Assembly: GCA_003427395.1 (NCBI GenBank)
Contig: BFEA01000313.1
Coordinates: 473,312-537,311 of the forward strand
From: Chara braunii
Taxonomy: Eukaryota > Streptophyta > Charophyceae > Charales > Characeae
Direction of reading: 5' to 3'
DNA length: 64,000 nt
Shown here: positions 41,761-53,659 of the stretch, piece by piece
Position numbering within the stretch: position 1 is the first letter of the stretch
How the letters are laid out: each line of letters starts with the position of its first letter
Made by a program: the position numbers and the translations under genes
Notes under the pieces: model-generated
What the model was told of the DNA's origin: nothing
The model's input: the letters and a program-made list of their open reading frames with translations, nothing else
Databases searched by the model: none

Positions 41761-43028
41761 AAATACGTCAAGTGGGCAGACGATTTAGGTGACGTATCGA
41801 TGTTCCCTTCGATGAAGGAAAATGTTGAGGCTAGGCGTGTGCGGCCGAGCAAAGGGAAGGAGGAGGCGAAGAGTCAGAGTGTCAGGATGACGCTGCCCTC
41901 TGAAGATGAGTTGCCAACCACGCCTATCCGAGTCGCGACGACGAAGTCCGCAAGGGCTTCATCGTCGAAGAAGGCCGACACGGACTATGTGATGACAGAA
42001 AAGGATGGACAAAGGATTAAAGGAGAGGAAGTTATCCTTTCGTCGCGCAAGCGTGGGACACGAAAGTTTACCACGAAGAGCTCCTTAGACGATATCGATA
42101 TAGTGGAGCCTCTCAGACGCGCGCTTAGGCAACCGATGCAGTGCACGATACTTGAGTATTTGGTTGCTTCGAGACTCGCGCGAGATGAGTTTCAGATGAT
42201 TACACGCAAGATGCGCATTCCCTAGGAGACGAAGTCCAGATGACTTCCATGCCAGAGGTACCCACTGTGGCAGTATCAGGAGTGTGCGCTAAAGCCGAGC
42301 GCGCGACCATAATATACTTGGATGGAATGGAAGGAGTGCCACCGGACAAGTTTTACATTCTAGGGAGTGAGATAATGGAGATCATTCTCAATGATGAGAT
42401 AGTCCTCCAAGGGGTGATTGATAATGGCAGTGAAGCTGTCATCATAGACGAGGAACTCGCCGTATGATTAGGTTTGAACCTAGACAGGTCCTATCTGTTT
42501 GAGATAGAGACAGCTGATGAGAGAAAGCAGAAGATCTCTGGAGTCTGCCACAAGGCGACCATCGAGGTCGAAGGGTTGCGCGTGCTAATGCCTGTCTTCG
42601 CTGTCAAGGATTGCAGCTCAGAGCTACTACTAGGAAGGACGTGGTTGAGCCATGTTCATGCGGTTACTATAGAGCGACCGGATGGAAGCCAAATGCTTTC
42701 TATTAAGCGTCCGGATGGCGGGAGGATTATGATAGAGACAGCCGAGCCCCGTGATCCGAGGAACAGAGCGACCCTAGCAGCTGCTAGCGGCCTCAAGCCG
42801 GCCACACTCGTGAGTCGATCTTTGCGATTCTGTGAGAAGAAGTATGGGGCGTTACTCATAGAAGAAGAAGGGTGCATAGTGGAAGTCGAGGACTTAGGTA
42901 ATCACGTTCTTGTGGGAGAAAATTCATATCCTAAGGCTGAAGACGAGGAATTCGAAGGTTTGATCTCTGTGTTTTTTTTAAGAGCGCAGCCCCCTACAGG
43001 GGGCGACCAAAGAGACACAAGACAGTAG
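41761..43028 (+). pseudogene. Protease region of element B, frameshifted
   Basis: Continues the Gag frame (VLVVLDERKYVKWADDLG) to 42,225, where a single base is missing relative to A, then resumes in the next frame. Active-site motif VIDNGSEAVIIDEELAV, as in A. A TGA at 42,465-42,467 replaces CGA. It ends at TAG 43,026-43,028 in the same context (GACAGTAGCTTAGAA) as A. Confidence 0.85.
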
Positions 43029-43089
43029 CTTAGAAGGTTAAACCGGCGGCAGTAGCTCGGAGCGATCGACGGTAGACGGGGTATCTGAA

Positions 43090-44700
43090 TAGGAGATTGT
43101 CAGGGAGATTAAAGAAAGGGAGAAGAGGGAGCCGCAACGATTAACAGAGAAGAGGATAGCGGAGATGGACATAGGTGACGATAATTTGACAGAGCAGGAG
43201 AAGGAGCGTGTACTGGAGGTTCTTAAGACTTGTCACAAGGTCATAGCTTTTAGCGACGCGGAAAAGGGGAGAATCGATCCTAGGTATGCTAAACCTGCCA
43301 GGATCTATATGATTCCGCACACCCTTTGGAATGATGCAGGGTGGAAGTTTGCTCAGAAAGAGAAGGAAGAAATGATTGTCTTTCTAAAAGAGAAGATGAC
43401 GTCGCATGTGGCGGAGCCGTCTGATAGTGTTAATGGGAACAGGTGGTTCTTCTTACGGAAGCCTAACGGGAAGATCATGTGGATTCAAGATCTTCAGAAG
43501 GTTAATGCGGTTACAATCCAGGATGTCGGGTCGATACCGCATGCTGATCTATTAGCGGAGGGGGTAGCAGGTAGATCGATCTACTATGTCTGCGATTTGT
43601 TTTCAGGATATGACAAGATACCCCTAGATCCTAGGGATAGGCATCTCACTGCCATGCACACACCTCTCGGATTAGTGCAGATGATGGTCGTGCCTATGGG
43701 TTGGACCAATCAAGTTGCTGTCTTCCAAAGAGCTATGGTAACGGTTCTGAAAGACTTCATTTCTGATAAAGTTGAACTCTTTTTGGACGAGTTTTCGATA
43801 AAAGGGCCGGTACTGAAAGACGAGACGGAGGTTGCTCCTGGAGTCAGGAGATTCGTAGAGCAGCACTTGACGGACATTTACGCGATCCTAGAACAACTAA
43901 ATGATGCCAATCTAACGGTCAGTGGGATGAAGAGACGATTGACAGTCTCGTCAATCAAAATTTTAGGGTTTATATGTGATTCGAAAGAACGACGGGCAGA
44001 TCCAGCGAAACTAGATAAACTCTTGAACTGACCAACTCCATTGCATAACGCAACCGAAGTCTGTCACCTAGGAGTGGTAGGTTACTGGCGGATCTTCATA
44101 TGTGGATACGCGGAGAAGGTCGAGCCTCTATGAATTCTCCTTAGGAAAACTGAGCAATTTTACTGGATTCACCTCAGGAGCACGCGATATTAACCCTCAA
44201 GTAAGAGTTTAAAGACGGGGGACGAATCCTGGGTATACCATTTTTTGAGAACGAAGCCAACAGACCCTTCATAGTGTCTACCGATGCTGGTCCATGTTTA
44301 GTAGGAGGGCTGCTTTCTCAGAAGGACGCTGATGGAAAGGAGAGGCCGCTGATATTCGAAAGTCGTACGCTTAACACCACTGAATACAAGTACAGTCAAT
44401 TCAAGAAGGAGGTGTTAGCTTTCCTACGGTGCTAAGACACCTTTAGACACTACATATACGAGAGGCGATTCATCCTATGAGTGGATCCTACGGCCGTGGC
44501 GTCGGTTTTACAGAAGGACTTAAGTCTGACCGATCCCACCATTGCGCGATGGTTTATCAGAATTCGGCTCTATGACTATACTGTTGAGAGGATCTCCGGT
44601 ACAAAGAATGCAGTAGTAGACGGACCCTCGGGAATTTCGATTGAGGCGAAGCGACCGATAGTGGCAGCCTCACTGACTATGACTAAGCCTAGACGGACTG
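43090..44700 (+). pseudogene. Reverse transcriptase-RNase H of element B, broken
   Basis: RT is open from 43,165 to 44,031: VCDLFSGYDKIPLDPRDRH, QMMVVPMGWTNQVAVFQRAM and the catalytic box FLDEFSIKG, where the second Asp of FLDD has become Glu. After a TGA at 44,029-44,031 the connection and RNase H are split by several stops and shifts. RNase H retains VSTDAGPCLVGGLLSQ with the Asp that A has lost. The C-terminal part VERISGTKNAVVDG is open again from 44,481. Confidence 0.88.
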
Positions 44701-46130
44701 ATCGATTCCTAGTCAATCCTTATGAAGGTAAATATCGAACGATAGGGTTGCATCTGTCAGGAGAGGAGAGTTCGGATACAGAGATCAGGAGACATGCAGC
44801 TCAGTACTGCCGTAGGTCTGGACATTTAATCCGCAGACCCACAGGATCAAGGATGCCTCTGCGAGTGCTCTGTGACCCAGAGGAGAAGCAAGCGGTAGTA
44901 GCGGAACTTCACGACGGCGTGGTCGGTGGACATAGAGGAGTGAAAGGGACGTATGAGAAGGTGCGCATACTATATTGGTGGGAAGGTCAGTACAAAGATG
45001 TAGAAAGGTATTGTATGACCTGTGAGGAGTGTCTGAAGAGATTTCTTGTAAGGTACAAAGAGCCGCTTCATCCTTCCCATCTTACTCATCCGGGCGAGAA
45101 AGTACCTACAGATCTGGTGAGAATGCCGAAAGGAGTGGGCAATATGAACTATGTCGTGAACATCAGAGATGATTTTACTGGATTTGTCGACGGCAAACCC
45201 ATCAGGACAAAGGCGACCAAGGAGGTCAAGAACTTTGTTTTGGAATATCTGTCTAGATACATATGCGTCAGTAGGATTGTGATGGATAAAGGAGCGGAGT
45301 TCCAAGCGGATGAGGTCCAAAACGTGTTCAAGAAGGCGGGGGCTAGAGTATCAATAGTCACTGCCTACCATCCTCAATCCAACGCACATGTAGAGCGTGG
45401 CCATCAGTCCTTAATAGCTTCGCTGTCCAAGTGGTGTGGGGGAAAGGATAGCGACTGATCGAAATACTTCCGATATGCAATATGGACAGACAATATCACA
45501 GTCCGAGCTAGCACGGGATACCCGCCTTACACCCTATGGTTCGGGAGGCATTGCCCTCGGCCCATAGAGTTTCATGTCGATAGTTGGACCACAGTAGATT
45601 GGGCCGACAATATGTCGCGAGAGGAGCCTTTGGCGGCCCAAACGAGACAGATAGCCAACAGATTAGAGGATAATTTCATGACCACGGTCAGTCGACTCGT
45701 GGTGGAAAGAGAAAAAGGCAAGGAGAGATGGGATAAGGATGTCAGGATTAGAAAGGAGAAGATAAGTATGGGCGATATGGTACTTCTCTACGATGCAGCG
45801 TTAGAGAGGACATGGTCAGGAAAATTGGCTAACAGATGGATGAGACCCTACCACGTAGTTGGTGCGCTAGGCTGGGGAGCTTATATGATTGCTGAATTAG
45901 ATGGGTCTAAGTGGAAGGATGTTGTGGCGGGGGCTAGACTGAAGTTGTTTAGGCCAAGGGAAACCCCTACACCTGCACCGACGCTGTCAGACCCCAAAGG
46001 GGAGGGGAAAGCGAAGGTGAAAGATGAAGGACCGTCGAGACAGTTCAAGGTAGGTGAGAGTTCGAGAAAGAGAAAGATAGTAGAAACCAGGAAAGTGAAG
46101 GGTTTGACGCTAGGTAAGAAAAGGAAATGA
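44701..46130 (+). pseudogene. Integrase of element B (one stop)
   Basis: In one frame with the end of RNase H from 44,481. HHCC region (HDGVVGGHRGVKGTY, CMTCEEC), core residues in TDLVRMPKG, IVMDKGAEF and HPQSNAHVERGHQ, a TGA at 45,456-45,458 where A has TGG, then GPY/F-like WMRPYHVVG and a basic tail ending GLTLGKKRK at 46,130. In A the frame runs past this point into a longer basic tail whose remains follow in B at 46,140-46,380. Confidence 0.9.
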
Positions 46131-46397
46131 CTCTTTGTGTTGCGGAGACCTAAACGCAAAGTCCACGTTAGACGAGGTGGAGCGTTTGCAGCGCTGCCAC
46201 TTCAATGGACGAAGAAACCAAAGAGCATCCCTATATCTAAACCCAAGCGACTGCCACGTAAGAAAGAAAGGAAGCACCCTCTCAGCCCTAGAGTTTCTGA
46301 GAAATCCAAGCGCCCGACAGAGAAGCGGAGACATAAAGGGCACGCTCGTGTGGTCACTCTAAATCTTATACGATTCGTCTGATCGAGACGGAGCGGG

Positions 46398-46415
46398 CTC
46401 GATGGGGGCGTCGAG
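46398..46415 (+). promoter_or_regulatory. Hairpin with G-rich loop before 3' LTR (element B)
   Basis: CTCGAT-GGGGGC-GTCGAG, same place as 6,304-6,321 in A; the stem tolerates one G.T pair. Likely part of the polypurine-tract region, 18 bp before the LTR. Confidence 0.55.
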
Positions 46416-46433
46416 AAGAGGTCCGGGCTTGTT

Positions 46434-48353
46434 TGTAGGGTGGCCGCCGACTAGTCGGCCACCCGAAATACGATGGATTGGGTCTCGGGATAAGTACCTT
46501 AAGAAGAATCGACTGGTACTTCCGTCAGATCTGTCGGGAAAAATTAGGGGGCGCGGAGGGATCCCTGAAATCGCCCCTGTTAATTATCAGAACTGACCGT
46601 TGAAATCAACAGGATAAAAGTATGCGTCCGTCATGGCTATCACCCTCTATTTTTCGTCCGCTCCGAGTCTAATTCCGAAGCGGCCAGTCACGGGATAAGA
46701 ATACGGGACCAAGCCTTGGAGGAACTCTTTTATATCATACATTTAATGGGGAAATTAAGCCTCGAATTTTATCAATTTTAATATCGAATTTAAAATTGGA
46801 AAAAATGATTAAAATAATAGGGGGGGAGAGAATAACGGAATATTTGCCATTTAATAAAATTTCATCAGAATCTAATTTTAATGAGATAACACTTTATTTT
46901 TATTGTTTTCGATAATAGAATTAAGAATAAAAAAAATAATTAAAAATAATAAAAAAAAGAAAACCAATGATTATCAATTATTTTGTTAAATTCGATTGAA
47001 TTTGTTCTTGATGATATTTTAATCCGGAGTGATTTACTTACCCTAAGTCTAACGATTCGCTCGAGTTTCCGATACTTGCGAAGCTCTGCGTGATTTACCT
47101 GATTTACTTAACTGCTAGCCTCGCTGCAACCTGGATGTTATGAGTGAGTGCGGGTTGGATGGTCGACGTTATTATATCGGTGTGGCCGCTGGTTCGATTC
47201 GGGCACGCCACTCTGATTCGTAGCCGGCTCTGTACTATCACGGCGCGCCTGCGTGGTACGGTATTCGACATCAAGCTGGTATGACGACTGGACGGGCTGC
47301 TATTCAAGTTCGGAACGGGTTCGGCATGGTGCTGAATTGGGACAGGGACGGTGCACTGGCTCGAGACAGGTTCGGCGCCGATATGGTAGAGACCGCTGCA
47401 GTTCGAGGCGGTTGGCTCGGGTTCGGTGTTGGTTCGGCATTGGTATGATGCGTAATGGCCCGGTGGTAATATTTTGGTATGATATCAGGTCTGGTATAGA
47501 TTCACTTTGATATTGTTTGACCTGACGACAGTCTGGGATGCCGATTCGATGTCGGTATGGTCTCTGACCCGGTAATGGTTTGGTACATTGATGCGTCGAC
47601 ACACCTTCTGTTTCGTTCAGTATTCGATCCCGCTAGGAACCCCTGCGGCTACTCGAGATGATGACGTTATCTTGATGTGGGCATGACATCGTGGCAGTCA
47701 CTGGTTTTTATACAGGGACCACTGAGGTTGGGTATTACTATTCCTCAGTACAACATTGGTACCTGGCGCCATAATGTCAGTCTCCAGTTAGGTGGGGCGG
47801 CTGGCTCGGCGCAGACCCTGTTTCTCGCAGTTCTGTATGTCTATTTCAGGTATGGGCACTGCTCTAGTGCAGGGCAACTGTGCGGACTATGGGTTTGATT
47901 TTCCTATTCTGGTACGGTTTCTTGCTCGGAAATGGTACAGGCTGGTGACCAAGGACTAGGTGGACCCGATAGACGCGAATATACCATAGTGCAGAAGGCA
48001 TGACTTAATGGTCGGGGGCAGTTTCTTCTACTGCAGAGAACTCATGTTTTGATCCTGCGGGGCCTAAATTTGGGCCTGAACCTGTCCTACTGGGTAAAAC
48101 CTGCGGTACTGCCGTGGCCGCTTGTGTTCCTCCGACTGGTACGATTGATATCACGGGCTTAGGAGTCTGACTTCGGGAACTTCGGTTCGTTCAGGGCTGC
48201 GACCATGACAACCGCGCGCATATAGGGTCGACCAGCGAAACAGGGAGGACATTCGGGACGAGGGAGAATAGGTAAGCGTGCCTGGTGTACCCAGCCCATA
48301 GAAGGAAGAGAAGTGCACTGCAGACTGGGAGGAATTCAGACTGGTGAGGAGCG
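46434..48353 (+). mobile_element. Element B 3' LTR, interrupted
   Basis: Matches 26,776-28,735 closely from TGTAGGG on. It stops after gtgaggagcgg at 48,353, where TGTCGGGACTGG begins. The other ~2.5 kb of the LTR are not seen in the window, as expected if a longer element inserted here and the remainder lies beyond 64,000. Confidence 0.88.
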
Positions 48354-48904
48354 GTGTCGGGACTGGTGGGTCCCGAATAACTTTCCATCACTCGAGAGAC
48401 TGAATATAAACAAATTGTGCACGACAGAGAAATCTGGAATAAGGAGGAAAGAGAGAAAAAAGACAAAGGATTAGGCCGCAAGAGGGAGTAATGCCCTGGG
48501 GAGAAAACCGCAGAGAGAGAAAAACAACAATGGCGAGCGATGAGCGGAAGAACAGGGGCACGTAGAACATAGTATTAGGCCAGGAGGGCCGTTGGAATGT
48601 AACAAGACTAAGGCCAAAGGGCCCTTGAGCCAACAAACGCGGCACTACAGCGACAAAGGAATGAGAGAGTCGAGAGATGGACAGCCCGGAGGCCGTAGAA
48701 AGCTAGAGAACAAGGGTCCAACATGGGGGCCACCTACGGGAGCCTTGAGTTGGAGGCCGCGACCAAAGGAACCAGCGCACGCAAGGAGCAAGAAAGACAA
48801 GGGAAAGGGGTCACCGGGGGGCAGCAAGCGCCCAAGGAACACGAAACACGTTGGGGAAAGGCGCCAGGGGCCGAGTAAGACTAAGTAAGAATAATGGCTT
48901 TCGG

Positions 48905-49110
48905 GACAAAAGGTGTCGGGGGCCACCGGCGGGACGGAATGCCAAGGGCCACTGGTGGGACCAAGCGTCGGGAACCACCGGCGGGACGGAATGCCAAGGG
49001 TCACCGGTGGGACTAGGTGTCGGGAACCACCGGCGGGACTAAGTACCGAGGACCTCCAGCGGGACTAAGTGTCGGGGACCACCGGCAGGACTGAGTGTCG
49101 GGGACCATCG
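48905..49110. repeat. ~26-bp tandem repeats (gtcgggaaccaccggcggga)
   Basis: About eight units of 25-27 bp alternating tgtcgggaaccaccggcggg and gccaagggtcaccggtggga types. The element's first bases (tgtcgggactggtggg) resemble the unit. Confidence 0.88.
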
Positions 49111-49184
49111 ACAAGAAAATAAAGGGAACATGTGAAAGTCTCAAGAAGGAACGACGGCACCACATAAGGGAAAATAATAAAGGC

Positions 49185-49720
49185 AAAGTGCACCGTCAAG
49201 ATCGAGATCTTGACGGCCAAGAATATTAGCACCACTAGTGCAAACACTAGTGGGAGCAAATGAAGAGGCAAAAAGGAAAAAGAAAAGCAAAGAAACATGA
49301 AGTGGCAGGCATGAGAGTAATCCGAAAAATCTCGGATCTGCCTCCCTCAAGAAAATGGAGTCAAAAGAGACCCCATGTGAAAAATAGGCCTCCGGGAGGA
49401 AATCGGAGTAGGAGGGGTCATCGTGGGAGATAGGTAGGAGTAAAAGGAAGCTCCCATGGGCATGAGAAGGTCATTATTGCAGTCCGAGATATATCGGACT
49501 GCACCTTGGGCATAGGAAGGGTCAAAACTAAAAATAAGAGGCTAGAAAAGGGCCTTAACGGCCACTTGACACTTGGTATGCTAAGAAAAAGAGAAAAAAG
49601 AAAAGAAAATGTGGGAGAATAAGACAAAAAGAGTGAGAGGAAGTGAGTGAGTTTGCCGTCAGTAGGGACTGCCATAAGTAGGGATTGGCAGGTCCCTACT
49701 GTCTAAGAAAGAAGGAAAAA
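49185..49720. repeat. Hairpin-bearing module, copy 1
   Basis: Contains a perfect inverted repeat ccgtcaagatc-ga-gatcttgacgg at ~49,192-49,215, then gcaccactagtgcaaacactagtgg, cgagatatatcgg near 49,484 and a gtagggactg...caggtccctac hairpin near 49,660-49,700. The same series recurs 1.4 kb downstream. Confidence 0.75.
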
Positions 49721-50589
49721 GAAAAGAAAAGAAAAGAGAAAAATGCCTTAACGGTAAAAAACGGTCACTTGGGGAGATACATCTGTGACCAGATTCATTC
49801 TAAAATATGGCGGTTGCAATGGACTTTGATTTTCTTTGATTTTTGCAGAGAAAATAAAAAAAAATCAAAGCCCCATGCAACCGAAATAAAACGGATTACA
49901 TGGGGGAGCAGAAACACATGTTTTGGGTGCGTCTGGAGCCAAAATCGAGTCCGGATGCACATGGGTGTTGGCCGTTTTTTTTTCTTTCAAGTAAGGGCTA
50001 GATGTGGGGCATTGGGGCTACGGAATTGATCCCCATTGCAGTCCGAGTTGCAACGGACTGCATGGGGAGGGGAAAACACATGTTTTAGGTGCATCCGGAG
50101 CCAATATTGAGTCCGGATGCACTTAGAAATTTAACACTTCATTTTCTTTTGGCATGGGGCAAGTTGTGGGGCTGTGGCACTAGGAAAATAGTTATGGCTG
50201 CACTTCGAGAAATAACGGACTGCATGGGGGTGCCTAGGCTAAGGGAAAATGAGCCACTACAAGCCTGAGAGGCTAGAAAAGAGCAATTTCGGCATGGGGC
50301 AAGTGGAAACGGTAAACGGCAACCATGAGATGAAATCTCACGGCCTAGAAAAATTGGCACACATGCAGAGATGATGGGACCACCAAGGGCAAGGGGGCCC
50401 CAAAAATAAAAATGGGACACCGTCCGGAATGTTGTCGGGGACCAAGTGTGTCCAAATAATAAAAGTCGAAAAACGGGACACGCCCACCGGTGGGACAAGA
50501 AAACGGAACTAGTGCGGAGGAAAAATTGTGGGGACTTGAAATGTCCCAAGTGAACCATGAGCAAGCGCAAGGAATGATTGTGCAAGCAA

Positions 50590-51115
50590 ACGGCACCGTC
50601 GAGATCAAAGATCTAGACGGTGGAAAATATTAGCACCACTAGTGCAAATACTAGTGGGGGCAAGTGAGAGAGTCATGGGGAGAAAGAAAAGTAAAATAAT
50701 GATGTTGGGAGGGCTGCCCAGCGGTCCGAAATATCTCGGACTAGCTAGGCATGAGAAAATAGAGCCTCAAGAGGCTCAACATGAGAAAAAAATTGTTCTT
50801 AAAAAATCGGAGCAAATAGGGCTCAAAATTGGACAAACGGAGGCAAAATGGAGCCCTCTAGGAGCATGGGGATGCCATTGTTGAAATTCGAGATATAACG
50901 GCCAAGTACCAGCCATGAACCTGGCCTTGAATGAGGCCTAAGGCCTAGAAAGAGGGTGCACAACAGTTTGACACTTTTCACAAATGAAATAAAAAATAAA
51001 AATAAAAAAATGAGAGAAAAATGAGGGAGAATGAGACAAAAAGGGAGAAAAGAGTGGAGGAGAATGTGCCAGCCTATTGGGACCTGCACAGTAGGGACTG
51101 ACAGGTCCCAACAGT
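50590..51115. repeat. Hairpin-bearing module, copy 2
   Basis: Diverged duplicate of 49,185-49,720: ccgtcgagatc-aaa-gatctagacgg, gcaccactagtgcaaatactagtgg, then gtagggactgacaggtccc near 51,090. Stems are kept with substitutions. Confidence 0.72.
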
Positions 51116-51865
51116 GACCTCATCCCTCCTAGAATGAGGGAGGGCAATCCGGATTGCAGAGATATAGCCCTTGGGGCCATATCTCAATAAAATCTTAATT
51201 AAAAAGAAGAAAATGAGAGAAAAAGCAAAAGAGAAATGACCGGTTTCCTTTTGGACCATGGATCTGAGATCAGATCTCATGGTGGAGAGGAACTAGCCGT
51301 TTTTGTGGGCCAGCTCAAAACGGCTAGCTCCAGAATGAGGTGGCAACCCAAAATGGAAAGAAACAAAAAAGGAAAAGGGACAAAACTGTGCATTTGGCCC
51401 AAAAAGAGAGCCAGATGCACAAAAAATTGAAAAAGTGGACTTAGGGGCTCAAAATTGAAGCAAGGGCTACTTGGGGGTGACACAGAATATTGTTGGCCTT
51501 GGATCTCAGCCATATCCAAGGCTGAAAATGTGCCGCTGCATGAAAAAATATCTCGGCCTACCAAAAATGGGGTACAAATGGAAAAAATCGAGAAAAAGGC
51601 CCACAAGGTTTTTTTCTCTCAAGTAAAATTGCCCCTTGGGCATTAGGACCGAAGGGGGCAACATTTGTGAGGTGAAAAAGAGGCGGAAGTGGGCCAAGAG
51701 GAAATCCGAGTTGGTACCAACCACTCGGACTGCATGTACTTGGCCAAAAAGAGGCCCGGGTATCTCCGGAAGGGCCTAGTAGTAGAATTTTGCCTTGGGG
51801 GTACCTTGGTTCACCTCAAGGCACATGGGGAAGCCCATGGGCTGGCCGGACTGCTGGTTTCAGCC

Positions 51866-51872
51866 TATATAA
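51866..51872 (+). promoter_or_regulatory. Candidate TATA box of element E LTR
   Basis: TATATAA in the context cagcctatataagctggg, a typical LTR/plant core promoter. The flanking region is less AT-rich than other TATA-like sites in the window. Transcription to the right would give the pyrimidine tract and arrays in the RNA. Confidence 0.5.
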
Positions 51873-52319
51873 GCTGGGAATTTAGTCCGCCACTTTCACA
51901 ATTACATGAGGAGTGTCCATGCTGCCCAAGTGAGCTCATAGGAGCACTATTTCACTTGGAGAGAGGAGAGAGGAACCCATGCCAGTTTAGGAGCTCGGTG
52001 GAGGCCATGAGCTAGGGAGAGGAGCTCTAGAGACTAAGGGTAGTGAGGCTGGCCCTAGAGGGGTGATCCGCCATTGCCCCCTGGGTGAGAGGAAGAGAGA
52101 GAGGCTTGAAGGATTCTCATTAGCCCTCCTAGAGGGGAGGACTCCATAGCTATGGTGATTGGAGTTTGTCGTAACTTGGGAGAAAGTGAGAAAGAGAGGA
52201 GGGAGGCTTGAAGAAGAAGGAGGCCATAGCCGAAAAGGTGTTTTGTGCAAGAAGGAGGAAACCTCATCAAGATTGAGACTCCATCTCCAAGATATTAACA
52301 AGGTGACTGGAAGGAAGAG

Positions 52320-52545
52320 GATGCCTCTTCTTCTTCTTTTTCTTCCTTTTCTTCTTCTTCATCCTCTCCTTCTTCTTCTTCTTATATTTCCTCTTCTTCT
52401 TTGTCATCTTCTTCTTCTTCTCCTTCTTCCTCTTTTTCCTCTTCTTCCTCTTCCTTCTCCGCTTCTTCTTCTTCTTCCTCTTCCTCTTCTTCTTCTCCTT
52501 CTCCTTCTTCGTCATCTTCTTCCTCCTATTGGGCTACTCAAACTC
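52320..52545. repeat. Pyrimidine tract (TTC/TCC)n
   Basis: About 225 bp of nearly pure pyrimidine on the plus strand, based on ttc/tcc triplets. The open frames here (poly-Ser, poly-Leu or poly-Lys) are repeat by-products. Mirror-symmetric stretches could form triplex DNA. Confidence 0.92.
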
Positions 52546-52549
52546 TTGT

Positions 52550-53640
52550 TTTTCTCTCACACACTAGTGGGTGGTGCTCCGAATTTTCTATGAATGATCT
52601 CGTGCTCATTACTTGTGATTTGGACTTGCGTAGATCTTGCTTTTCACTCACATGCTAGTAGGAGATGCTCGGATTCTTCCATGGATGATCTCTTGCTCAA
52701 ATCTTGTGATATAGCCTAGTGTAACTCTTGCATTTCACTCATACACTAGTAGAAGTTGTTCTGATTCTTCTATGAATGATCTCATGCTCATTACTTCTGA
52801 TTTGGACTAGTACAACTCTTGCATTTCACTCACACATTAGTAGGAGATGTTCAAATTCTTTTATGAATGATCTCATGCTCATTACTTGTGATTTGGACTA
52901 GTGTAGATCTTGTTGTTCACTCACATACTAATAGGAGATGCTCCGATTCTTCCATGGATGATCTCTTGTTCAAATCTTGTGATATAGCCTAGTGTAACTC
53001 TTGCATTTCACTCACGCACTAGTAGGAGATGTTACGATTCTTCTATGGATGATTTCATGCTCATTACTTGTGATATGGACTAGTGTAGATCTTGCATTTC
53101 ACTGACATGCTAGTAGGAGATGCTCTGATTCTTCCATGGATGATCTCTTGCTCAAATCTTTTGATATAGCCTAATATAACTCTTGCATTTCACTCACACA
53201 CTAGCAGGAGATGTTCTGATTCTTCTATGAATGATCTCATACTCATTACTTGTGATTTGGACTAGTGTAACTCTTACTTTTTACTCACATGTTAGTAAGA
53301 GATCCTCCGATTCTTCCATGGATGATCTCTTGCTCAAATCCTTTGATATAGCCTAGTATAACTCTTGCACTTCACACACACATTAGTAGGAAATGCTCCG
53401 ATTTTTCTGTGAATGATCTCATGCTCATTACTTGGGATTTGGACTAGTGTAGATCTTGCTTTTCACCCACATGCTAGAAGGAGACCCTCCGATTCTTTCA
53501 TGGATGATCTCGTGCTCAATACTTATGATTTGGCCTAATGAAAGTCTTGATTTTCACCCATATGCTAGTAGGGAATACTCTAAATTTTCCATAAGTGATT
53601 TCGTGTTCAAGACTTGTGTCTTGGGACTAGTCTAGCCTGT
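52550..53640. repeat. ~91-bp satellite-like array with alternating monomers
   Basis: About twelve monomers anchored on actagtaggagatgctccga (near 52,562, 52,653, 52,744). Two types largely alternate: one with tgatttggactagtgtagatc, one with tgatatagcctagtgtaact, giving a ~183-bp higher-order unit. No coding potential. Confidence 0.9.
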
Positions 53641-53659
53641 GCCTTCCACTCACATGGTA

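Larger units (their letters stand above)
26776..48353 (+). mobile_element. Element B: Ty3-type LTR retrotransposon with accessory cassette
   Basis: Same organisation and gene order as A, on the opposite strand. Coding parts are clearly alignable with A, while the LTRs are much more diverged from those of A than from each other. The two LTRs of B differ by roughly 5-7% by eye over 26,805-26,940, so insertion is not recent. The 3' LTR is cut at 48,353 by element E. It carries many stops and frameshifts. Confidence 0.9.

Noticed and set aside
41088-41788. Open frames of 107 and 141 codons overlapping Gag of B
   Set aside because: Alternative frames of the Gag region; the frame matching A encodes the Gag sequence, so these are shadows or frameshift remnants.
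48592-48888. Charged 98-codon frame at the start of element E
   Set aside because: Low-complexity K/R/G/P composition next to GC-rich repeats, no similarity to any other gene here.
52267-52593. Poly-Lys, poly-Ser and poly-Leu open frames
   Set aside because: By-products of a pyrimidine triplet tract on either strand.
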